From Deltaproteobacteria bacterium (GTDB taxonomy: Bacteria > Desulfobacterota > Desulfobulbia > Desulfobulbales > Desulfurivibrionaceae): a stretch of DNA of 50,439 nt. A program made the position numbers and the translations under genes. The notes under the pieces were generated by a model. It saw nothing but the letters and a program-made list of their open reading frames with translations. It was not told the origin of the DNA and made no database searches. The stretch lies in the NCBI GenBank assembly GCA_021847425.1, contig JAJZRF010000016.1, positions 1 to 50,439 on the forward strand. Direction: 5' to 3'. Shown here in pieces: positions 17,744 through 25,234 of this stretch. Within the stretch, counting starts at the first letter, position 1, and every line of letters starts with the position of its first letter.

Positions 17744-20422
17744 ATGCCGAACAGCTTTGACGGCCTGAGTGACGCGGAAGTACAGGCGCGCCGCGAAAGA
17801 GGCGAGGCCAACCGGGTCTTGGAACCCGCGAGCCGGGCGGGATGGGAGATTGTTCGCGCAAATGTCCTTACCCGCTTCAACGCGCTCCTGGGTTCGCTAT
17901 TCGTCGTCATCCTCGCGGTGGGATCATGGCAGGACACATTGTTCGGCGGTGTTCTCATCATCAATTCCCTGATCGGGATCATTCAGGAACTGCGGGCAAA
18001 ACGGACGCTGGAGCGCCTCGCGCTGCTTAGCCAGTCCAAGGCATGCGTGGTTCGCTCTAGGCGGATTATCGAAATCCCGGCAACGGAGATCGTCCTCAAT
18101 GATGTTCTCGATCTGGCCCCCGGCAATCAGATTCTGGTGGACGGCGTCCTGCTTTCAGCCGACAACCTGGAGGTGGACGAGTCCCTTCTAAGCGGCGAAG
18201 CCGAACCTGTGCCCAAAGAGGTGGGCGAGACAGTGCTCTCGGGGAGCTTTGCGATTGCCGGGAACGGGCGCTACCGGGCAACACGGGTCGGATCGGCTGC
18301 CTACGCCCACAACCTCGCCAGGGAGGCCCGGCACTTCAGCCTGGCGCACTCCGAGCTGCGCGCCGGGATCAACCGGATGCTCCGCTACGTCACATGGGCG
18401 ATTGTCCCGACAGCCCTGCTCCTTTTTGGGAGCCAAGTCATCGCACAGGCGCATCTGACCGGCGCGCTGCTTTTTTCCGCCGCCGGCGTGGTTGCCATGG
18501 TGCCCGAGGGACTGGTGCTGCTGACTAGCGCGGCGCTCGCCCTGGGGGCGATTCGATTGGCGCGCCGGAATACGCTCGTCCAGGACCTCCCGGCGACCGA
18601 GACGCTGGCGAGGGTCGACGTTATCTGTCTCGACAAGACCGGCACCCTGACCGAGCGAGAGCCCGAGGTCGAGCACGTCGAGTTGTTGGCAGCCCATCCC
18701 GGCGCGCTAAACGCACTGTCGGCACTCGCGGCAGTCGACCCCAGTCCGAATGGCACCTTGCGGGCAATCGGTCGCGCCTATCCCAACGCAGGTGGCGTTG
18801 TTTCCACAAGCCTGGTGCCGTTCTCGTCGGTTCGCAAATGGAGCGGCGCAACGCTTGACGAACTGGGTACTTGGATTCTTGGCGCCCCCGAGAGGCTCCT
18901 GGCCCATATCCCGGGAAGCGAAACCGTGCGAGCCCGTGCCGAGAATCACGCCCAGGCCGGGCGGCGCGTACTTCTCCTCGCCAGCACGGACAGTGAACTT
19001 GCCCCGGATCGCTTGCCCCCCGGCCTTGTTCCGGTCGCACTCGTGCTGCTGGCCGAACGGGTCCGTGCCGGCACAACCGAAACACTGCGGTATTTCGCCG
19101 AGCAAGGCATCACGGTAAAAGTGATTTCGGGAGATCATCCCGGCACGGTAAGCCAGGTGGCGATGAAAGTCGGCGTGGCGGACGCCGCCGCGCCTGTAGA
19201 TGCACGGCAGTTGCCGGAGGATCCGGCGGCACTCTCCGAGCTCGTGGAAACACGCGCGGTGTTTGGCAGGGCATCGCCGCAAGAGAAGCGGTCGATCATC
19301 GCGGCGCTCCAGGCGAAAAGCCACGTGGTCGCCATGGTGGGGGATGGCATAAACGACATCCTCGCGCTCAAGCAGGCCGACGCCGGCATAGCCATGGGCG
19401 CCGGAACCGGGGCCGCGCGCGCGGTCTCGCAGCTTGTCCTGCTCGACAACCGGTTTGCGAACCTGCCATTGGTCGTCGCCGAGGGCCGCCGCGTGATCGG
19501 CAACGTCGAACGGTTGGCCGTGCTGTTTCTGACGAAAACCGTCTATGCCATGCTCCTCGCTTTCGCCGTGGGTATTGCGGATGTCACCTTCCCCTTCCTG
19601 CCTCGCCATCTGACCTTGGTCGGTTCTCTCACGATCGGCCTTCCAGCCTTCTTCCTCTCCTTCGAACGCAATGCGGAACGGGTCCGTCCCGGTTTCGTCG
19701 AGCGTGTCCTCCGTTTCGCGGTGCCCGCGGGGCTCGTCGCAGCGGTTGCCACTTTTGCCGCCTACGCCCTCGTTGCCGGCTATCTCGCGGGAAGCGCCAG
19801 CGAGGCACGCACTGCCGCAACAGTTGTCCTGTTCTCCGTAGCTTGGTGGATACTCGCCATCCTGGTTTGGCCCCTCAGACCGACTCGCCTGCTTCTTATC
19901 GGCGCCATGCTGGCCGCGTTTGCAGTGGTTCTGGCCGTGCCGCCTCTACGGGCGTTCTTTGCACTGGAATCCTTACCGGCTGGGGCGTGGTTTGTCATTG
20001 CCGGCATTGCAATAGCCGCCGGTGCCGCTTTGCACAGGAGTTCGCTAGCGGCGGCCCGCGTAAGTCCTGAGCTGGCGAGGGGCCGGCGCTTTCAATGGAG
20101 AGATATCCTGGCTTGGCTGGTCAGCCGGGAAAGCCCGAAATGGTTCCTCGTCTCCGCCGCGCTTCTCATCCTCGGCGGTGCTTGGCTGTTCTTCGGGGTA
20201 TTGGAGGATGTGGCAAGCCACGACCCGCTGGTGGAAGTAGACGCCATCGTCTACGGCCTCCTGCAGAAACTGCGAACTCCGGCAGTGGATAGCCTGATGG
20301 TCGCGATCACGGAGCTGGGGGACATCCAAGTATTGCTGCCGGTGATCTTGGCCGCCTTGGCGTGGTTCATCGCCCATCGCCTCTGGCATACCGCAGTGTA
20401 TTGTATTGGCTCGCTGCAATAG
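17744..20422 (+). CDS. P-type cation ATPase (CtpE-like) running into the N-terminal half of a PAP2 domain, 892 aa
   Basis: ATP-driven cation transporter. The actuator loop has SGEA at 150-153 (the TGES position), the helix-4 motif is PEGL (254-257), the phosphorylation site DKTGTLT begins at Asp297, and the hinge motif GDGIND is at 533-538. PEGL rather than PEGLP or CPC, and the short cytoplasmic N-terminus, point to the CtpE group, described as Ca2+-related; the ion here is inferred. The ATPase part ends near residue 770. From about 780 the chain is the membrane N-terminal half of a PAP2 phosphatase (WLFFGVLEDVASHDPLVEVD, then TELGDIQVLLPV). It terminates early after HTAVY because of a frame change at 20397-20406. 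Confidence 0.88.
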   Translation: MPNSFDGLSDAEVQARRERGEANRVLEPASRAGWEIVRANVLTRFNALLGSLFVVILAVGSWQDTLFGGVLIINSLIGIIQELRAKRTLERLALLSQSKACVVRSRRIIEIPATEIVLNDVLDLAPGNQILVDGVLLSADNLEVDESLLSGEAEPVPKEVGETVLSGSFAIAGNGRYRATRVGSAAYAHNLAREARHFSLAHSELRAGINRMLRYVTWAIVPTALLLFGSQVIAQAHLTGALLFSAAGVVAMVPEGLVLLTSAALALGAIRLARRNTLVQDLPATETLARVDVICLDKTGTLTEREPEVEHVELLAAHPGALNALSALAAVDPSPNGTLRAIGRAYPNAGGVVSTSLVPFSSVRKWSGATLDELGTWILGAPERLLAHIPGSETVRARAENHAQAGRRVLLLASTDSELAPDRLPPGLVPVALVLLAERVRAGTTETLRYFAEQGITVKVISGDHPGTVSQVAMKVGVADAAAPVDARQLPEDPAALSELVETRAVFGRASPQEKRSIIAALQAKSHVVAMVGDGINDILALKQADAGIAMGAGTGAARAVSQLVLLDNRFANLPLVVAEGRRVIGNVERLAVLFLTKTVYAMLLAFAVGIADVTFPFLPRHLTLVGSLTIGLPAFFLSFERNAERVRPGFVERVLRFAVPAGLVAAVATFAAYALVAGYLAGSASEARTAATVVLFSVAWWILAILVWPLRPTRLLLIGAMLAAFAVVLAVPPLRAFFALESLPAGAWFVIAGIAIAAGAALHRSSLAAARVSPELARGRRFQWRDILAWLVSRESPKWFLVSAALLILGGAWLFFGVLEDVASHDPLVEVDAIVYGLLQKLRTPAVDSLMVAITELGDIQVLLPVILAALAWFIAHRLWHTAVYCIGSLQ

Positions 20423-20889
20423 GCGTGGCGGAAGCCCTGGTCAAGGTGCTCAAGTTGACCCTGCATCGGCCGCGACCCGGTCCGTTCTATGGCGGAGTCG
20501 AACAGTTTTCCTTTCCCAGCGGTCATGCCACCTTGAGCATCGTCGCCTACGGATTCCTGGCATTCCTGCTATGCCGCGGGGAGCAACACCGCCTGCGCAT
20601 GGTGTTCGCACTCGCAGCGGCACTACTGATCGCGCCGATCGCTTTCTCCCGGCTGTATCTGGGAGCACACTGGCTGTCCGACGTGCTCGGCGGCCTGAGT
20701 TTCGGGGTGGCATGGGTCGCGGTGTTGGCCGTGGCCCATGTATACCAGACCCATGAAGACCTTAAGCCCAGGCGGCTGGCCGCAGTCATGCTTGCGACCC
20801 TTGTGATCGCGGGAACCGCCCACATCGCTACAGATCACGCCGTCGATCTTGCGCGCTATGCATACCAACCCCTCTCAGGGGAGAGATAA
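20362..20889 (+). pseudogene. PAP2 phosphatase catalytic half, split from the ATPase frame
   Basis: This frame carries the PAP2 catalytic motifs: KLTLHRPRP (C1), PSGHAT (C2) and SRLYLGAHWLSD (C3). Such enzymes dephosphorylate lipid phosphates such as undecaprenyl pyrophosphate or phosphatidic acid at the membrane. True homology begins at about 20407 (YWLAAIGVAE); sequence before that in this frame is spurious. The missing N-terminal helices are encoded in the -1 frame at the end of the ATPase gene. Removing one copy of TGTAT (20402-20406) joins both frames into a 1046-residue ATPase-PAP2 protein. It may still be translated from the ATG at 20362, but would then lack its first helices. Confidence 0.8.
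20397..20406 (+). repeat. 5-bp tandem duplication TGTAT-TGTAT
   Basis: Two adjacent TGTAT units. With one unit, the reading frame continues HTAVY-WLAAIGVAE, exactly what PAP2 homologues look like; with two it reaches TAG after five codons. This is the likely lesion that separated ATPase and phosphatase. Confidence 0.75.
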
Positions 20890-20911
20890 ATATCGGAAAT
20901 CGGGGCTAAGT

Positions 20912-20946
20912 CTGCCCTAATTTTCTGGGCGTAAAGTGATTATCAC
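20912..20946 (+). repeat. 35-bp direct repeat, copy A
   Basis: Identical to 20981-21015. It contains the stem GCCC-TAATTTTCT-GGGC and the dyad GTGAT-T-ATCAC. It lies upstream of pepSY copy 2 and is a candidate tandem operator or a small duplicated promoter segment. Confidence 0.7.
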
Positions 20947-20980
20947 AACGTTGGTGTCACCACAAAATTGATCCTTAATG

Positions 20981-21015
20981 CTGCCCTAATTTTCTGGGCG
21001 TAAAGTGATTATCAC
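20981..21015 (+). repeat. 35-bp direct repeat, copy B
   Basis: Second identical unit, starting 69 bases after the first. Its GTGATTATCAC leads straight into GGTGGACGC (21016-21024), the block also seen in front of pepSY copy 1. The arrangement suggests two factor-binding sites on the pepSY-2 promoter. Confidence 0.7.
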
Positions 21016-21068
21016 GGTGGACGCCAATGCGCCTGCCCGATTTCAATCAACTCGATAGGAGCATCACA

Positions 21069-21380
21069 ATGACAGCACCGAAGAAACACCTAATCACTTT
21101 ACTGGGTCTGGTTCTGACCGTAGCCGCGGCCAATGCGCTCGCCTTCACCGGCCAGAAATTTGCAGGGGAGGCGAAAATCAATCTGGAACAAGCTCGGGCG
21201 ATTGCCCTCAAGGCCCATCCAGGCAAAATTACCGATGAGGAACTGGAGCAGGAGAAAGGCGGCAGCGGCCTGCGTTATTCCTTCGACATTAAGCACGGCG
21301 AGGTCACGCAGGAAGTCGGAGTAGACGCCAAAACCAGCAAGGTACTGGAAAACGCCCCGGAAGGGCCGAATGCGGATTAA
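21069..21380 (+). CDS. small secreted PepSY-domain protein, copy 2, 103 aa
   Basis: Paralogue of the protein at 8664. The ATG at 21069 is chosen because AGGAG precedes it by seven bases; an ATG at 21027 has no such site. The signal peptide ends near ANALA, and the PepSY core EQARAIALKAHPGKI, the segment GGSGLRYSFDI and the C-terminus LENAPEGPNAD are shared with copy 1. Most differences are in the signal peptide. It lies between the P-type ATPase/PAP2 unit and an ABC exporter, with its own promoter repeats and terminator, so it is likely a separate transcript. Function is presumed periplasmic; no catalytic residue is visible. Confidence 0.88.
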   Translation: MTAPKKHLITLLGLVLTVAAANALAFTGQKFAGEAKINLEQARAIALKAHPGKITDEELEQEKGGSGLRYSFDIKHGEVTQEVGVDAKTSKVLENAPEGPNAD

Positions 21381-21403
21381 CCGCTAAACTGGAAAGTGGC
21401 CAC

Positions 21404-21439
21404 CCCCGTTCCTCACCCTGAGGAGCGGGGCTTCTCCTT
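21404..21439 (+). terminator. rho-independent terminator of pepSY copy 2
   Basis: CCCCG (21404-21408) pairs with CGGGG (21426-21430), with an inner CCTCA/TGAGG stem and a CTTCTCCTT tail. It is homologous to the terminator after copy 1, and both are followed by a shared CGCAAGGCC block. Confidence 0.65.
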
Positions 21440-21468
21440 GAAGCGCAAGGCCACATAAGGAGAGAACA

Positions 21469-22383
21469 ATGCTGGTAGAAATAAGTAAGCTGAAGCTTAA
21501 CCTTGGCGCCCATGCGGTATTGCGAGACGTCAATCTGACGCTGCAGAAAGGCCAAATCTACGGCCTGCTCGGACCCAACGGCGCGGGGAAAAGCACCACC
21601 ATTTCAGTCGTCACCGGGCTGCGGGCGCCCACGAGTGGTTCGGTCAGAGTGCTGGGCCTCGACCCTGCGGCCGATGCGCTCCATCTGCACAGCCGGATCG
21701 GCGTGCTGGCGGAGCAGGCCGGATTCTATGACTGGATGAGCGCCGGCGACTACCTGCTCTGGGTCGCCCGCCTGTATCAAAAGAACCTGGATAAACCCGG
21801 GATCGCCCGCCTGATGGGCCGGGTCGGCCTGGATGGCCAAAGTCCGGCGCCGATCGACACCTATTCCCGCGGCATGCGGCAGCGGCTCGGCCTGGCCCGT
21901 GCGCTCATCAACCAACCCGAATTGCTGATCCTGGACGAGCCCACCAACGGGCTGGATCCACGCGGACGCAGGGAAATCCACGATGTGCTGCTGGATTTGA
22001 GCGTAAACCAGGGCGTCGGCATCCTCCTGTGCACGCACCTGCTCGACGATGTGGATCGGCTCTGCACCCGCATCGGTATCATCGCGCAAGGCCGTACCCT
22101 GCTCGAAGGCTCCATCGCCGACCTGCTGTCTGCGCAGCGCGCGGCGGTGCGCTACCGGCTGCGCGTGGAGGCCGGCGAGGCGGCGCAACAGCTTCCCGCA
22201 GAAATCACCCTGTTGGCTCGCGCGGGCGACTGGTGGCATGTCGAGATCGCAAGCCACATCGAACCCGCCAGCGCATGGCGCAAGCTGTTGTACTCCGGCA
22301 TACGGATTGATGAAATCCACCGCGAGGGCGGCGGATTGGAGGAACTTTACCTGGCGGTAACCGAAGCGAAGGAGGCAGCCTGA
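21469..22383 (+). CDS. ABC transporter ATP-binding protein, 304 aa
   Basis: Cytoplasmic ATPase of an ABC-2 type exporter. Walker A is GPNGAGKST (about residues 36-44), the signature is YSRGMRQRLGLARAL and Walker B is LLILDEPTNGLDP; the signature has SRGM where SGGM or SGGQ is usual, a common drift in this group. The extra C-terminal ~90 residues are typical of CcmA/NosF/Nod-like exporters. AAGGAG precedes the ATG. The stop shares one base with the permease start (TGATG), so the two are coupled. The permease and a periplasmic partner follow directly. Confidence 0.9.
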   Translation: MLVEISKLKLNLGAHAVLRDVNLTLQKGQIYGLLGPNGAGKSTTISVVTGLRAPTSGSVRVLGLDPAADALHLHSRIGVLAEQAGFYDWMSAGDYLLWVARLYQKNLDKPGIARLMGRVGLDGQSPAPIDTYSRGMRQRLGLARALINQPELLILDEPTNGLDPRGRREIHDVLLDLSVNQGVGILLCTHLLDDVDRLCTRIGIIAQGRTLLEGSIADLLSAQRAAVRYRLRVEAGEAAQQLPAEITLLARAGDWWHVEIASHIEPASAWRKLLYSGIRIDEIHREGGGLEELYLAVTEAKEAA

Positions 22384-23135
22384 TGAACCCGATCACCCTG
22401 ATCGCCCGCAAGGAAGCCGGGGAACTCCTCATGAGCGGACGCGGTCTCGCCTGGCTGCTGGCCCTCTCCGTCATCATGTCGGTGCTGAGCCTGCTGCTGG
22501 TGAGTAACACCGAACTCAGCCTGCTCGACAACGCGCAAGTGGTCTATATGGTGATGGGCACCGTCACTGCGCTGGGTGCGCTCCTCGCCGTGGTGCTCGG
22601 CAGCGATGCCGTGGCCGGCGAGCGCGAGCGCGGCAGTCTGATGCCGCTGCTGCTGGCGCCGGTCACGCCATCTCAGATCGTGTTCGGCAAGATGGGCGGC
22701 CAGGTCGCGGGCTGGGTCGTCATGTACTTGCTCAGTCTGCCCTATGTCTGGGCGGTCGGGTCGAGCGGCCAAAACCTCACCCAGGCCGTGGCTTATCTGG
22801 CCCTGTTCGGCACGCCAGTTGTCCTGGGCTTCGGCTTCCTCGGAATCGCCCTCTCGGCGCGTCTGCGCAGCGTTCGCTCCGCCCTGCTGACCTCGCTCAT
22901 CACCCTCATGCTGCTTGCCAGCCCGTTGCTGCTGGGGCCGAGCCTGCGCCAAAGCGCCATCGGCAAGCTGTTCGACGCGGTAAATCCGTTCTCCGCCGCC
23001 GTCAACAGCTTCGACAGCGTGGTGATCGATTCGCAGCCGCTGGCGATGCAAATCAACCGTCTCGCCATCTCGCTGGTCTGGCTGGTGTTGACGGCAGTAT
23101 TCGCCATTCGCAGCGTGCGCAAAATGGAAATCTGA
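22383..23135 (+). CDS. ABC-2 type permease, 250 aa
   Basis: Integral membrane partner of the preceding ATPase, with about six hydrophobic segments: near 20-40, 57-77, 105-130, 138-160, 170-190 and 225-245. The early phrase IARKEAGELLMSGRGLAWLLAL and the loop GERERGSLMPLLLAPV are characteristic of NosY/GldF-like ABC-2 permeases. With a periplasmic Ig-like protein immediately downstream the set resembles a three-part exporter, but no known named system can be assigned. Substrate unknown. Confidence 0.88.
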   Translation: MNPITLIARKEAGELLMSGRGLAWLLALSVIMSVLSLLLVSNTELSLLDNAQVVYMVMGTVTALGALLAVVLGSDAVAGERERGSLMPLLLAPVTPSQIVFGKMGGQVAGWVVMYLLSLPYVWAVGSSGQNLTQAVAYLALFGTPVVLGFGFLGIALSARLRSVRSALLTSLITLMLLASPLLLGPSLRQSAIGKLFDAVNPFSAAVNSFDSVVIDSQPLAMQINRLAISLVWLVLTAVFAIRSVRKMEI

Positions 23136-23148
23136 AGGAGACGTAACC

Positions 23149-23682
23149 ATGAAAAAAATCGTCGTCAGCTTGCTGCTAAGCCTGTCACTTCTGGGTCTGG
23201 GCAACGCTTGGGCAGTCGATTCCCTGAATATCTCCCTCGCTCCGGAACAGGCCAACCCGCCTTCGCCGCAAATGGGGGACTGGCTCAAATTCCACAGCGT
23301 GATCGAGAACTCCGGCAGTCAGGCAGCCCACGGCGTCGTGGCATGGATCAGTTTGGTGCAGGTGGATCCGGGACATGAGCAACCGGTGGACCTGGAAGAC
23401 TGGAGCGCCCATAAAGCGGTGACCCAGGCCATTCTGCAACCTGGACAGCAGGTGAAGGTGGAGTGGCCCATGCGCCTTATCCAGGCAGGCGCCTACCGGG
23501 TGGTGATCAGCGCAGTGGACCGGGAAACAGGTCATGTGATGACCAGCCCGTTCGTGGATTTTCAGGTACGGCGCAAACCGGTGGTGGACTCGGGACGCAT
23601 CCTGCCGGTTGCCTTGGGTGTGCCTATGCTTGTCCTGGGCATGATGGCCTGGCGCCGCTATCGCCGCCGCACGGGCGTCTAG
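23149..23682 (+). CDS. exported Ig-like (CARDB-type) membrane-anchored protein, 177 aa
   Basis: Signal peptide (about 1-22, ending GNAWA), a beta-rich domain of about 115 residues and a C-terminal helix (about 150-168) followed by an Arg-rich cytoplasmic tail. The pattern of an unstructured Pro-rich start, the central VIENSGSQAAHGVVAWISL and the late AGAYRVVISAVDRETG resembles CARDB/Ig-fold modules that bind peptides, glycans or a transporter. AAGGAG precedes the ATG, 13 bases after the permease. Codons for about 60 residues (23385-23565) recur at 24984-25164 after the HD-GYP gene. Function not established; likely an accessory of the ABC exporter. Confidence 0.72.
   Translation: MKKIVVSLLLSLSLLGLGNAWAVDSLNISLAPEQANPPSPQMGDWLKFHSVIENSGSQAAHGVVAWISLVQVDPGHEQPVDLEDWSAHKAVTQAILQPGQQVKVEWPMRLIQAGAYRVVISAVDRETGHVMTSPFVDFQVRRKPVVDSGRILPVALGVPMLVLGMMAWRRYRRRTGV
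23385..23565 (+). repeat. 181-bp direct repeat, unit 1 (inside the Ig-like gene)
   Basis: Matches 24984-25164 with only a handful of mismatches seen by eye, for instance CCTGG/CCTTG, CATAAAG/CACAAAG and GTGGATT/GTAGATT. The copies flank the HD-GYP gene in direct orientation, so recombination between them would delete it. Confidence 0.85.
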
Positions 23683-23699
23683 TGTTGAGTTGAACCCGG

Positions 23700-24995
23700 A
23701 TGATCCATCAAGCCAAGCGGCTTTTTGAGCCTACCGCACCCATGCAAAACATTCACAAAAAAGTCGTCAAGCGCCTGCTCCTGGGGTGGCTATCGCTGTC
23801 CCTGGTAATCGGCGGAGCGGTGTTCTACCTGGAAATGGGGAAGGTGGACAAGCTGGTGCTTGGCCTGGCGGTGGAGGAATCGCGACCTTTCACCGTCGAG
23901 TTTGACCAAGCCAGTGCCACCCAGATGGAAATGCTGAAGCACAGGGTCGACGAATTCCTCAAAGGCCATTTCATCGTCCTTGAACTCTATGATGAACACA
24001 AGAAACAGATTCTTGAGCAAGTAAGCTCCGGCAGGGAAGAAATCGAGCAAAAGCTCAAACAGTATGTCCACCCTTTTCCGCTGGAGAACGCCACCTATTA
24101 CAAGAAGTTTTGGATCGACCGGGAATTGTTCTTGCAGGTGCTGTTGCCTCTCCAGGACAAAAGCGGGGAATTGATCGGTTATTTCGAGGGTGTCTACCAG
24201 GTCGATGCCGAAACCTTGCGCAATATCCAAGCCGACATAACCCGCACACTGCTCCTGGTGGTAGTGGTGATCCTCATCGCGGCCGTCATGCTCTACCCCA
24301 TCATCATTTCCCTCAACAAGGGGCTGATCAAGCTGTCCTCCGATCTACTCAAGGGCAACATCGAGCTGATGGGTGTGCTGGGCAGCGCCATCGCCAAGCG
24401 GGATTCCGACACCAATAGCCATAATTACCGGGTCACTATTTATGCGATTCGCCTCGCCGAAACCCTGGGACTGTCCAGCCCACAAATCCGCAAGCTGATC
24501 GCAGGCGCGTTCCTGCACGACGTGGGCAAGATCGGCATCAGCGACAATATCCTGCTCAAGCCCACCAAGCTGACCGATGAGGAATTTGCGGTGATGCGCA
24601 ACCATGTGCTACTGGGCGTGGAGATCATCAGCAAATCCAACTGGCTGTTGGACACGAGGGAGGTGGTGGAGTTCCATCATGAAAAATTCGATGGCAGCGG
24701 TTACATGAAGGGACTGAAGGGGAAGGGAATTCCCTTGAACGCGCGAATCTTCACAATTGTCGACGTGTTCGACGCGCTCACCTCGAAGCGTCCCTACAAG
24801 GAACCCTTCAATTTCAATGAAGCAATAGACATCATGCAGCATGACAGTGGCAATCGCTTCGACCCTGAATTGCTGCTTACATTCATCGGCATTGCCCATT
24901 CCCTTTATCAGGAGACCAGCCGCGCCGACGACAGTACGCTGGAGGCATTGCTGAACCGATTGGTCATAAAACATTTTTTCAACGGTGGACCTTGA
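23700..24995 (+). CDS. membrane HD-GYP-type protein, possible c-di-GMP phosphodiesterase, 431 aa
   Basis: Two transmembrane helices (about 27-48 and 180-203) bracket an extracytoplasmic sensor domain rich in charged residues. The cytoplasmic part is an HD-GYP domain: LHDVGKIGI with His273-Asp274, and HHEKFDGSGY at 326-335. The diagnostic third motif residue is Met336, giving GYM instead of GYP. HD-GYP proteins hydrolyse c-di-GMP with a metal centre; most metal ligands appear present, so activity is plausible. An alternative start is the ATG at 23742. It lies just behind the ABC exporter/Ig-like genes without a clear ribosome binding site, and is flanked by the 181-bp repeats. Confidence 0.85.
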   Translation: MIHQAKRLFEPTAPMQNIHKKVVKRLLLGWLSLSLVIGGAVFYLEMGKVDKLVLGLAVEESRPFTVEFDQASATQMEMLKHRVDEFLKGHFIVLELYDEHKKQILEQVSSGREEIEQKLKQYVHPFPLENATYYKKFWIDRELFLQVLLPLQDKSGELIGYFEGVYQVDAETLRNIQADITRTLLLVVVVILIAAVMLYPIIISLNKGLIKLSSDLLKGNIELMGVLGSAIAKRDSDTNSHNYRVTIYAIRLAETLGLSSPQIRKLIAGAFLHDVGKIGISDNILLKPTKLTDEEFAVMRNHVLLGVEIISKSNWLLDTREVVEFHHEKFDGSGYMKGLKGKGIPLNARIFTIVDVFDALTSKRPYKEPFNFNEAIDIMQHDSGNRFDPELLLTFIGIAHSLYQETSRADDSTLEALLNRLVIKHFFNGGP

Positions 24996-25164
24996 AGACT
25001 GGAGCGCCCACAAAGCGGTGGTCCAGGCCATTCTGCAACCTGGACAGCAGGTGAAGGTGGAGTGGCCCATGCGCCTTATCCAGGCAGGCGCCTACCGGGT
25101 GGTGATCAGCGCAGTGGACCGGGAAACAGGTCATGTGATGACCAGCCCGTTCGTAGATTTTCAG
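24984..25164 (+). pseudogene. truncated copy of the Ig-like gene (181-bp repeat, unit 2)
   Basis: Codons from VDLEDWSAHKAVVQAI through TSPFVDFQ of the gene at 23149, beginning inside the last codons of the HD-GYP gene and ending at a dispersed hairpin. It has no start, no signal peptide and no C-terminal helix. It is a remnant of a tandem duplication or the left edge of an imported segment. Confidence 0.85.
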
Positions 25165-25167
25165 GCT

Positions 25168-25229
25168 GGCGAAAGCCTGAATCCAGTATTTTCCGCCAAT
25201 TGCAGCGAGGCTGGACCCCGGCCTTCGCC
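25168..25229. repeat. dispersed long-hairpin repeat at a fragment junction
   Basis: Imperfect 19-base arms (25168-25186 and 25211-25229, 14 of 19 positions complementary) around a 24-base loop. Such mobile palindromes are common in proteobacteria; here one separates the Ig-like gene remnant from an arfB remnant, marking the joint. Confidence 0.65.
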
Positions 25230-25234
25230 GGGCT

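Noticed and set aside
20362-20396. First codons of the PAP2 frame as a true N-terminus (MVHRPSPLAYRS)
   Set aside because: The region encodes the real PAP2 helix in the other frame (LPVILAALAWFIAHRLWHTA), so these codons are a frameshift by-product.
25168-25229. Considered as a CRISPR-like or attC-type recombination site
   Set aside because: It occurs once here, lacks the conserved attC core and spacers; it better fits a dispersed intergenic palindrome.
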